Position numbers and translations under genes: made by a program. Under the pieces are notes generated by a model. That model was not told where the DNA came from. It saw only the letters and a list, made by a program, of their open reading frames with translations, and made no database searches. A stretch of 64,000 nt of DNA from Porphyra umbilicalis (lineage: Eukaryota > Rhodophyta > Bangiophyceae > Bangiales > Bangiaceae): positions 372,001 to 436,000 of the forward strand of contig KV918775.1 of the NCBI GenBank assembly GCA_002049455.2. The letters run 5' to 3'. Shown here in pieces: positions 56,139 to 64,000 of the stretch (its first letter is position 1; each line of letters opens with the position of its first letter).

Positions 56139-56600
56139 TTGTTTTTCCTGTTTCTCGCTTTGTTGGTGGTGGCCCCTGCGGTTGGGAAATGTCGGCTGTG
56201 GCTGCTGCCTGCAAGCGCTGTGTGCGTTGCATCTCTGTGGGTGCCGACGAATCACGCTTGGACGTGGGGCGCCTGGTACCATGGTGCTCAGGAGGGTCTT
56301 GGTTTCGCGTGCGCCCACACGCCAATCCGGCGTTTTCCTCACCGCCCTGCCTTGCACAACGACGGCGCTTGCAAATGCATCGCCGGCGCGGCGCCCATCG
56401 TCCTGTTTTCTGTCCATGAGCGCGATGCGCCCCTGCGCACGGCGGCGCGGCCGTACGCGGACCCAGTGGCTATCAGCGTCGTGGTCGACGACGGCATTGG
56501 GCACGGCAGTGTGGGCGCGACGCTCCGCGAAAGTCTGGTGCAACTGTGGGCGGCTCCTCCCTCTGCGTCTGTTGTGCTGGTCCGTGAGCGGCAGTCATGA
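56139..56600 (+). CDS. Hypothetical protein, weak PSMG3-like C-terminus
   Basis: The last ~60 codons (about 56390-56600) have the strong G/C third-position bias of real genes and read APIVLFSVHERDAPLRTAAR, then PVAISVVVDDG and a helix TLRESLVQLW. This loosely recalls the C-terminal half of proteasome assembly chaperone 3 (VLLG.DEPL...A, then a strand and a helix). The upstream part is not convincing in any single frame, so exons or a frame break may be involved, and the start is unknown. The call is tentative. Confidence 0.25.
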   Translation: MFFLFLALLVVAPAVGKCRLWLLPASAVCVASLWVPTNHAWTWGAWYHGAQEGLGFACAHTPIRRFPHRPALHNDGACKCIAGAAPIVLFSVHERDAPLRTAARPYADPVAISVVVDDGIGHGSVGATLRESLVQLWAAPPSASVVLVRERQS

Positions 56601-56911
56601 CGCCAAGCGGGTTTGATGTGGCTCACTATCCTACCCGCCCCAGGCCCTGATCCTATGTTTTTTGTGTTGTTTTTCTTTTCTGTTTCTTTATCCATACGGG
56701 GTCGTTCATCGACTGCCTCGTGCGCAGGCAATTGCGATAATTTTCCTTTCTGCACGTCCCGCTGTTCTTCTATGCGCAGCTGCCTCCACCCTTCTCCTCC
56801 GTCGCAATACTCTGGCGATGTGCAGCGCCAAGCCCGAGCCGGTCAGGCAGGGCCCGTCGCGCAACTCGCCAGCCAGTGGCCAGCGCCGCGTCGACCCCCC
56901 CCGCCGCCCCA
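56601..56911. other. Intergenic, no gene seen
   Basis: Between the 3' ends of the hypothetical gene and Ytm1; T-rich around 56655-56700, otherwise unremarkable. Confidence 0.4.
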
Positions 56912-58471
56912 TCACGCGTCGCCGCCCCCACCCAGCCGGTACGCCCGCACTTGCCCGTCCGACCCACCCGCAAAGAGCCTCCCCCCCCCCCCCCTTCGGC
57001 CGCCAAGGCGAGGACCTTCCCCCCCCCCCCCCCCCCGCGTCGGCCAGCCGGTCGGTCGGCGCCGCAAGCGACCGCACATCCCACACCGCCACCGCCCCAT
57101 CGTGCCCGCCCGTCGCCAACCCAACCGCCGATGTCCACACCACCGCCGACGCGATGCCCGCGTGGCCCCGCCGCGGCGGTGATGCGCCAACGACCACCGC
57201 GCCCGCCGCGACGCGCGCGTCGAGCAACCGCACCGCCCCGTCAATCGCCGTGACGGCGAGCACCGACACGGGCGGCGGCGGCGACGCGTCGCCGCCGCCG
57301 CCGCCGCCGTCCCCCGCCGCCGACGGCGGCGCGAGCGCCATGCCCGTCAACGCCTTGCCGCCCGCCGGCAGCGTCACGCGCACGACGCCCGCGTCGACCG
57401 CCCACAGCCGCACGAGGCCGTCCCACGAGGCGCCCGCCAGCTCGTCGGCGCCGCCAAACGCCACCGCCGCGACGGGCAGGTGGCGGGGCCCCCCGTCCAG
57501 GCGGCGGCCGCCGAGCGCGGGCACCGTCGACGGCGGGCGTTTGCGGCCACGCCCGGGGGCGGCGGCGGCGCCCGCGTCGGCCGCCCCACCGTCCCCGTCG
57601 GGGGCGGCCTCGTCCAACCGGGCGGCGCGGGCGTCGACGACCCACACGTCCCCGTTGGTGCCGCCCGCCGCGACGAGCGGCGGCGCGCCGGCGTCGCCCG
57701 CCGCGGCGGCCACCGACGCAAACGGCGTGGCCGCCGTCGCCACCTCGTCGGACCGAAAGACGCCGCGAAGCGCCGGGGGGGGGGCGCCGCCGCCGTCGGC
57801 GGGCGCCGCCGCTGCCGCCGCCGCCGCAGACCAAAGGCGCACCGTCTCGTCGCTGCCGGCGGTTGCAAACGCGCCGCCGCCGGTCAGGTCTGGCAGCCAC
57901 GCAACGCCCGCAATCGGCGCGCCGTGCGCGCCCGCCTCCCCCGTCACGGGCGGCGGCGGCAGCGGTGGCGGCGACGGCCCGCCGTTGGCGCCGCCGCCGC
58001 CGGCAGCGGGCAGGTGCATTAGCAGCGGTGCGCCAGAGTAGATGCCCGCCAGCAGGGTGGCACCGCCGCCGCCGCCCCCCGCCGACGCCCGCCGCAAGGC
58101 GAGGCTGCTGACCCACTCCCCCGCGTCGGCAACGGCGCCGTCGGCGACGGGCGGGGGCGTCGGCAGGCCGTAGCGGAGGTCCACCACCTTTTCGGTGCCG
58201 AGGCGGCGGCGGCGAAGGAACTTGACGAGCGTCGTGCGGAGGAGCTCCCCAGTCGCGACGACCGTAAAGTCCAAGGCGGGGCGGCCGGCTTTTGGGGGGG
58301 GAGGGGGCACCGCCCCGTCGGCCGACGCGAGGAGCGTGTGCACCAGCTCCGTGAGGCCCTTGCGGCCGAGGGGGGGGGGACCGCCAGCTCCACGCCGTCA
58401 GCCGCGCGGAGGGCCGGGGGGAGCGCGGGGGCGGCCAGCAGCCGAATGGGGATGGTGTCGGGGGCGTCCAT
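56912..58471 (-). CDS. YTM1: Ribosome biogenesis WD40 protein Ytm1/WDR12, frameshifted
   Basis: Start MDAPDTIPIRLLAAPALPP at 58471. One base is missing in the G run at 58370-58379, and two more in C runs near 57018-57035 and 56982-56996; corrected length is 520 codons. An N-terminal NLE/UBL domain (LDFTVVATGELLRTTLVKFL, EKVVDLRYGLP, EWVSSLAL) is followed by a seven-bladed WD40 propeller (IAGVAWLPDL, TAGSDETVRLWS, ASWDGLVRLW, TAIDGAVRLLDAR, TGGHDGAVAVWDVRS, FAGGSDGQVRAYRLG). In the PeBoW/Nop7 complex Ytm1 joins Erb1 and Nop7 for 27S pre-rRNA processing, and its UBL is pulled by the Rea1 AAA ATPase. Blade spacing is interrupted by Gly/Ala-rich loops, as in other proteins here. Confidence 0.88.
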
Positions 58472-59904
58472 CGTGGTCCGGGGGGGGAGAGCGGACGAGG
58501 CAGTGGCCCACAAGACCAAGAAGACTGCTGAGGTACGTGGGAAGATGCTAAAGTGGAGATGTAGAGCCGCTCGCCAAGATGAAAGGTGGAGTTTGGTGGG
58601 GTCGGCAAGGCGGAGCAGGGGGCAGTACTCGGCCTGCGCGCCAGTGGCCGTCGAATCCGCATCAAGACGGTTGTCGCCGCCGACGTCCCAGTCGTGAAAC
58701 GGCTGCATTGACGTGATCCAATGATAAAGGTAGCACGCCTGAACAACCTTGCAGAAAATGAGTCCTCCGTGCCCGCGGCTTCCTCACTCACGCGTAGCCA
58801 GGCCAGCGGAGCAGCATGGTGGCGCCGGTATTCGTCCGCGACAGGGCGCTGGCACCGGCACAGTCGACCCGCTGAGTGGCATCTTGTTCCACTGGCTGTC
58901 CGCACTGTGGAAATTTTGGTAGGGAGTCCAGCGACGCTCGGGGCGTCTGGTGCTATCCGGGAGGGCGATCGCCCGGCCCGCGATCGGACGTGGTGTCCCC
59001 TCATTTCTCACTAGCCGATACATGCTCGCGCTCACTCGCGCTCACTCCCTCTGGTGTTTCTCCCGTCAGACGCTTCCCCCGCGTCTTAGTTTTCCCATGT
59101 CTCCTCTTTCATCACCAGCAATCGCCTCCTCGTGTGCAGCCGTTCCCGCGGCGGCAGGTGATGCCGAACGCGTCCCGCTACCGGTCTCCCACGCGGCGGA
59201 TACACAATGTTACGCTCTGCCGGGCGCTCGGGCCCTTCCGCTATTGTGCCCTGTGCCGAAACGCGTCACTCTGCCCGGCTACTTGCCTTGATGAGGGTAC
59301 ACCCATCCGTTCCGTCTCAGTGACACCCCGTCTCGAATCATCGCACTGCCATACGCAAGATGTACGCTGTGCCCAACGCGCATACGTATGGAACAGGCTT
59401 CTGTCCTGCAGAAGAAACAAAAGCGATCATGGCAGTGGGGCCCGTGCACGGCTCTTTTCCGTCAGCCGCGTTGTGGCGACGCTCGGCCGCTGGATCGAGG
59501 CCTTGTGGTAGACGTTGCATCAGATTGCCACGTGGATCACTGCGAGCCACACTGCTCGAGTGCCGCGCACCACTCGATGGCCGATGGCTATCGAACCTAC
59601 GGATTGGGGTCTGTCCTGAGCCACAGTCTCATCCGCGTCCAACTCGCCACCCGCGGGAGCAGTGGGCAGGTGTGACAGCGATCTGTCGATTCATCTACGA
59701 CCGCCCACTGGACACGCCACACCACTGGCACGGTCTGCAGAGACACACATTCCCGCTGCACCGCTCTCTTCTCCATCGGTACAGCCGCCGTCACTCCCTC
59801 TCCATCCTGTGTGCTCCATCACCAAGTTGCTGTCGCCACCTCCCGTGCATCTCATCCTCTTTCTCGCGCCTCTCCGCGGAGTTTTGGTGCTCATTGCTGG
59901 TACC
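58472..59904. other. 1.4-kb region without a supported gene
   Basis: Divergent interval between Ytm1 and the plastid-type protein gene. A start-like fragment at 59098 (MSPLSSPAIASSCAAVP) is followed by a GT-rich junction and could be an isolated first exon, but no downstream exon fits. Otherwise nothing is seen. Confidence 0.4.
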
Positions 59905-60561
59905 ATGGCTTTTGTCGGTGTCTGGTCGCTCCCTGGCGCGCTGCCGCGCGCCGGCCGGTCGGCTACCTCTGTCGACCGGCCAAGCGCCTCTCCTGTGCAC
60001 AAAGCGCCAGTGAGGCAAGCCGCGTCAATGGCTGCCGAGGAGCCCGCCGCTGCCGCCGCCCCCGGCGCCACCGCGGAAGCCGCCGCAGCCACCACCCCCC
60101 CCGCCCCCGTCGTGGACGAAGCGGCCGTCGCGGCCGTCCAGGACACCACCGCCAAGCCCGCCTCAGCCGCGTGGACGGCCGCACTCCAGCGGCTGTCCGC
60201 GGCCACGCCGTCGGTGCCAATGGCAGAGGTGGAGGCCGCCCTGGAAGAGGCGGACGGCCTCGAGATGAAGGCCCTGGAGCTGCTGACCGCCGCGTCGCAG
60301 CGCATTGCGCAGCGGGAGGCGCAGATTGCCGAGTACCGAGCCAGCGGCCGGATTAGCGCGATGGAGGAGGCGGCACTGCGGCGCCGGGTGGTCGGCTCCG
60401 CCGCGGACTTCTTCAAGAGCTACGTCGAGGTCAAAGGCGAGTACGTTGACCAAGGCTACGTCGACGAGAGCAGCGACACGATGGGCAAGGCGGCCAAGGC
60501 CGTGCAAAAGTTCTTTGGTAAGTTTACCAAGACGTCCGACGCCGACAGCGGGAAGAAGTGA
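59905..60561 (+). CDS. Plastid-type protein of unknown function
   Basis: 218 codons from ATG 59905. The first ~40 residues (MAFVGVWSLPGALPRAGRS) fit a plastid transit peptide, with a second Met at residue 42 (SMAAEEP) that may mark the mature or alternative start. An Ala-rich linker leads to helices VPMAEVEAALEEADGLEMKA and RISAMEEAALRRRV, then SAADFFKSYVEVKGEYVDQG, YVDESSDTM and a basic amphipathic end KAVQKFFGKFTK. It is strongly helical and soluble. No family is recognised; the compact conserved-looking KGEYVDQGYVDE motif suggests a defined role. Confidence 0.6.
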   Translation: MAFVGVWSLPGALPRAGRSATSVDRPSASPVHKAPVRQAASMAAEEPAAAAAPGATAEAAAATTPPAPVVDEAAVAAVQDTTAKPASAAWTAALQRLSAATPSVPMAEVEAALEEADGLEMKALELLTAASQRIAQREAQIAEYRASGRISAMEEAALRRRVVGSAADFFKSYVEVKGEYVDQGYVDESSDTMGKAAKAVQKFFGKFTKTSDADSGKK

Positions 60562-61201
60562 GTGCTGCATAGGTCTGGGGTGCATCCCGCCAGAGAGTTG
60601 GCATTTTTGTTCTTATTTTTTGATGTACGTACATTTTTTTATCAGAGCACTCTGTGCTCTCTCCATCGAGTTCCTCTGGCTGCTCGCTACGTACCGGACG
60701 CCTCGTACTCCAGTGACAACCGCTTTGGACGGAGGCCACCCCTGGGAGCCATGGCCTGTGCCTTTCCTCGCCATCGGCAGGCGGTAAAATCACGTCTCCT
60801 GCTTCATGAAGTCACTGCAGCGGGATCGCCTGTAGTTACGAACAAACTCAGCGAAGGTCCACCGTACCCGGCATCAGTTGGATGTCTCTTCGTCTGCGTT
60901 GGCGCCCCCAACAGGTGTGTCATCCCATTGCGGCACCGATGCCAGTACCATCCCAACACACAACGCCGCCCCGCTCATCCCGGCATGGTCGCGCTACTAC
61001 ACGTGACAATTCGCGAGAACGTTGTCCTCCCGCCTGATGGTCATGTGCAGGCATATGCGCACAGTGCGCCTGCTTCGCTCGTCCTCCACTGCGGCGCACG
61101 TTCGCTCCCTCTCGGCAGAACTGCACATTGGGTACCGCACACCACCATGACACATTAACACAACCTTTACAATGCACAGGCCGGATGTCACCAGAGCACA
61201 A
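60562..61201. other. Convergent 3' intergenic region
   Basis: Between the plastid-type gene and RPT5 3' ends; 60595-60660 is AT-richer (TTTTTGTTCTTATTTTTTG). No gene is seen. Confidence 0.4.
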
Positions 61202-62539
61202 TCAAGCAAACATGTTCAGCGCCGGCTTCTTCTTGGCCTGCACCGTGATGATGCCCTCCACAAAGTCCTCGTGCACAATCTCCGAGCGGTCCGCGCGTAG
61301 GGCCTGTACGCCAGCCTCTGTACAGACCGACTTGAGCATGGCGCCGTTAAAGTCCTCGGTGCTGCGCGCCAGCTCCTCGAAGTTGACGTCCTTGTTGACG
61401 TTCATCTTGCGGGAGTGGATTTGCATAATGCGCGCCCGGGCGTTCTCGTCAGGGTGGGGGAACTCAATCTTGCGGTCAATCCGGCCCGACCGCAGCAGCG
61501 CAGGGTCCAGAATATCCACCCGGTTGGTGGCCGCCACGACCTTGATACGGTCGTCCGACGAGAAGCCGTCCAGCTGGTTGAGCAGCTCGAGCATTGTCCG
61601 CTGCACCTCGCGGTCACCGCTCAGCTCGGAGTCAAACCGCTTCGTGCCGACCGCGTCCAACTCGTCAATAAAAATGATTGTCGGCGCCTTCTCCTTGGCC
61701 AGCGCAAATGCGTCGCGCACGAGCTTCGCGCCGTCACCGATGAACATCTGCACAAGCTGTGGTCCGGCCAGCTTGAGGAAGGTGGCGTTGGTCTGCGCTG
61801 CACAGGCACGCGCAAGCAGCGTCTTGCCCACTCCGGGGGGGCCGTACATGAGCACGCCCTTCGGCGGTTTGATGCCGATCTTCTCAAAGCGGTCCGCGTG
61901 GGTCATCGGCAGGACCACCGCCTCCACCAGTTCCTGGATCTGCTTGTCTAGGCCACCAACATCACCGTAATCCTCCGTCGGCTTCTCGTCGACCTCCATG
62001 GCCTTGACGCGCGAGTCATACTCCGCCGGCAGCGCCTCCAGGATCAGGTAAGAGTCCTTGTTGACACCCACCAGGTCCGCCGGCTTGAGCTCCGTCGCCG
62101 GCACAAGCCCCACTACTGGCAGGAAGATGGTCTGACGCGTGCTCGTCTTGAGCACAACCGCCTTGCCGACGCGCTGCGCGTCCAGATCCACATTCCCGCC
62201 ATCCTCCTCCTCGTCCTCCTCCCCAACGTCCAGCACCTCCACGACGTTACCGACCAAGTAGGGTAGCTGTTTGTTGAGCTTGATCTTCTCTTCATTCTCC
62301 TTGATGCGCTCCTTCAGGCTGCTCTTTTCCGCCGACAGCCGCAGGGACTCGTTGCGCAGGAAGCGGACCTCCGCCTCCAGCAGCCGCGTGCGTTGCGTCA
62401 GCTCAGCAGAGGTGGCTCGCAAGATTTCGGCGCTGAGTTCCTCCGCCTCTGCCGCGCCGTCGGCGCCGCCGCCATTGCCAGCCGCGCCGGCATCCCGCAT
62501 CTCATCCTCCGCAGCCATCAGGGCAGCAGCCGCCGCCAT
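61202..62539 (-). CDS. RPT5: 26S proteasome base ATPase Rpt5 (PSMC3)
   Basis: 445 codons from ATG 62539, single exon. The N-terminal acidic Ala-rich segment is followed by a coiled coil ([39 protein letters not shown]), an OB domain ([21 protein letters not shown]) and the AAA domain with [36 protein letters not shown] and [30 protein letters not shown] and [17 protein letters not shown] are Rpt5-specific. Rpt5 unfolds substrate and docks on the 20S alpha ring by its C-terminal HbYX tail. Here the tail is LNMFA, so the penultimate residue is Phe instead of Tyr. A Glu/Asp-rich insertion ([11 protein letters not shown]) lies in the OB domain. Confidence 0.96.
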   Translation of the reverse strand: MAAAAALMAAEDEMRDAGAAGNGGGADGAAEAEELSAEILRATSAELTQRTRLLEAEVRFLRNESLRLSAEKSSLKERIKENEEKIKLNKQLPYLVGNVVEVLDVGEEDEEEDGGNVDLDAQRVGKAVVLKTSTRQTIFLPVVGLVPATELKPADLVGVNKDSYLILEALPAEYDSRVKAMEVDEKPTEDYGDVGGLDKQIQELVEAVVLPMTHADRFEKIGIKPPKGVLMYGPPGVGKTLLARACAAQTNATFLKLAGPQLVQMFIGDGAKLVRDAFALAKEKAPTIIFIDELDAVGTKRFDSELSGDREVQRTMLELLNQLDGFSSDDRIKVVAATNRVDILDPALLRSGRIDRKIEFPHPDENARARIMQIHSRKMNVNKDVNFEELARSTEDFNGAMLKSVCTEAGVQALRADRSEIVHEDFVEGIITVQAKKKPALNMFA

Positions 62540-63028
62540 CGTATCGAGAGAGCCGCGACGTTCCTCAAACGAGCGATGTACCGCAGAAAAAGGAAGACGA
62601 CCGACACCGGAGCAGCTCGAACGCTCAGCCCACACAACAGGCAGCTACTCGCGCAGGGGGGGCGAGCAACAGAAAGCGACCGGTATCGGAGGTCGATTTG
62701 AGCCCTCTGAGCCAGCACATCAGCCTCCTCCCCGATGCGCAGACTGTGCGCTGCGCAGCTGTTGCGAGCGAAAGGTGGTGCTGGCTCTTTCTGAGCTGAC
62801 AGCATTCCACTCCGGATTCCGGAGTTAGGTACCAACTTGATATTCGGTGACATGTTAAGTACATGTTTAAAGGGTCGAAGACAAAAGCATGAACGAAAAA
62901 GGGAGACACGGAAGGCACGTTGGCCACAACACCACAGGCAACAGGCAGGAAACAGGCTTCAAGCAAAGAGCGCCGTATCCCCATTTTAGAAGCAGGCCGA
63001 GAGCCCGAAGGTGGACCCTTGACCAACT
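62540..63028. other. Intergenic, upstream of RPT5
   Basis: Separates RPT5 from the upstream Pex22-like gene on the same strand, so it should hold the RPT5 promoter. 62830-62890 is AT-richer (GTACATGTTTAAAGG). No gene is seen. Confidence 0.4.
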
Positions 63029-63738
63029 CTAGTCATCCAGCAGCGCGTGCAAGGTGGTCCGGCCTGGGCCAGGCGGCGCAACACCATCGTCCCCGACTGT
63101 CCGGTCCAGCAGCTGCACGCTCTTCACAAAACGTCCGAGCGCGTCGACGACGCCAGGTGCCTCATCCAGCGCCAATTGCGGTTCCAGCTGCCGTACCATG
63201 CTCACCCGCCCCTCCACCGTCTCGCAAAAGAGCGCCTTGTGTACGTTCATGCCCGCGGCAATCACGCCGCCGTCAACAAGCGCCGACACAACCTCCGACT
63301 CCCCCTCATCCGAGGACACCCGCGTCAGGAGGTACAACTCCACCGTTGACGCCAACGTGCACAGGGCCGGCACCACTTCGGGCCGAAGCGTCAGGCGCAT
63401 GGGGGCGGAGGACCCGCCACCGGCCGACGCACCGCCGATCGGCGGTGCCGTCAAAGACGAGGACGCGGAGGACGCGATGGGAGGGGCGGAAGAGAGGGTG
63501 AAGAGAGCCCCGCCCTCCGCGTCAGAGCCAATGGTGAGCCGCCGCACGGTGGCCAGTTTCCGAGGCCGGTTGGCTGCAAAGAAGGGCGGCGCGATACGAG
63601 CGACAGAGAAACAGATGCACCACTCCAGCAAAAGTCAGAGAGAAGACGAGAGGGAACATCACACAAGGCAATGCAAGGGACACAGAACAAGTGAGGAAAG
63701 AAGACAAGTACGGTACGACGGTCAGTGAGGAGTGCCAT
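63029..63738 (-). CDS. PEX22: Peroxin 22-like protein (Pex22), N-terminus uncertain
   Basis: The last exon is 63573-63029 (acceptor TTCTTTGCAG). Its sequence follows plant Pex22 closely in pattern: VPALCTLASTVELYLLTRV, EVVSALVDGGVIAAGMN, HKALFCETVEGRVSMVRQLE, LDEAPGVVDALGRFVKSVQL. Pex22 anchors the ubiquitin-conjugating enzyme Pex4 on peroxisomes, for recycling of the receptor Pex5. A small exon 63738-63717 (MALLTDR, donor GTACCG) would join in phase, but Pex22 needs a membrane anchor, so an earlier exon near 63760-63970 (SSVGGMLLAGAV is hydrophobic) or beyond the window is more likely to hold the true start. Confidence 0.65.
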
Positions 63739-64000
63739 GCGCAATCAACTTGCATGCAGCACCAGTTATGTAAGCGGCCTGAGCCAGCGACCAAAGCAGA
63801 GTGAGTAGTCCAAATGACCGCGGACAGCCCCAGCGAGAAGCATCCCCCCCACGCTGGACATCGATGGAACAATAGCAGCTGCCATACCATCGCGCAAGGA
63901 GCGGCGACCGGAAGCTCGGCCACTCCTTCCTCCTGAGCCGGGTCCAGTCCCACCCACGTCCTCCACACGGGGGCGCCTGACATTGGGCGCGCGGTCCCTG
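63739..64000. other. Right edge, possible 5' exon of the Pex22-like gene
   Basis: A minus-strand frame (63966-63766) carries a short hydrophobic stretch that could be the Pex22 membrane anchor. Splice borders to 63573 cannot be fixed from sequence alone. Confidence 0.3.

Overview
The window is a stretch of a very GC-rich, intron-poor eukaryotic nuclear genome. Recognisable genes encode cytosolic, nuclear and plastid proteins: importin-5, 26S proteasome subunits, DEAD-box helicases, Ytm1/WDR12, Pex22, and a SufS-type cysteine desulfurase with an N-terminal extension that reads like a plastid transit peptide. Genes have zero to three short introns, coding regions carry long Ala, Gly and Pro runs, and G/C homopolymers are frequent. 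Together this points to a photosynthetic alga, most likely a red alga of the Porphyra/Pyropia type. That assignment is inference; no rRNA or organelle marker is present to prove it.

Left part (1-10.2 kb). This part looks like accessory DNA. A minus-strand frame stays open for about 925 codons and runs off the left edge. A plus-strand spliced gene ending at 5995 is transcribed away from it. Between them lies an 880-bp array built on an 86-bp unit. A lower-GC island with a 200-bp tandem duplication follows (about 6.1-7.4 kb), then a two-exon LURP-one/tubby-like gene and a coiled-coil protein gene.

Middle (11-31 kb). An AFG2-type tandem AAA ATPase, an ArfGAP with RGG and UBA-like regions, a TLDc-like plastid protein, importin-5, a conserved algal/plant protein with a permuted-papain-like pattern, a bHLH factor and a UBAC2-like rhomboid/UBA protein. 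A 306-bp TA-flanked MITE follows, next to an orphan zinc-ribbon coding fragment.

Right part (32-64 kb). ZFAND1/Cuz1, a C2H2 zinc-finger protein, plastid SufS, a degenerate DHHC (DHYC) palmitoyltransferase, a DDX21/RH7-type helicase, head-to-head RPN12 and RPN3, a TDP2-like phosphodiesterase, a Ded1/DDX3-type helicase, Ytm1/WDR12, a plastid-type unknown protein, RPT5 and Pex22.

Two themes run through the window. Ubiquitin-proteasome and Cdc48-type proteostasis genes are over-represented (RPN12, RPN3, RPT5, ZFAND1, AFG2, UBAC2). Ribosome biogenesis and RNA genes recur (Ytm1, DDX21-like, DDX3-like, AFG2). At least nine genes read cleanly only if one or more indels inside G/C homopolymers are corrected; most fit a single missing base and look like sequence errors rather than decay. 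Nearly all reconstructed introns begin GTACGT.
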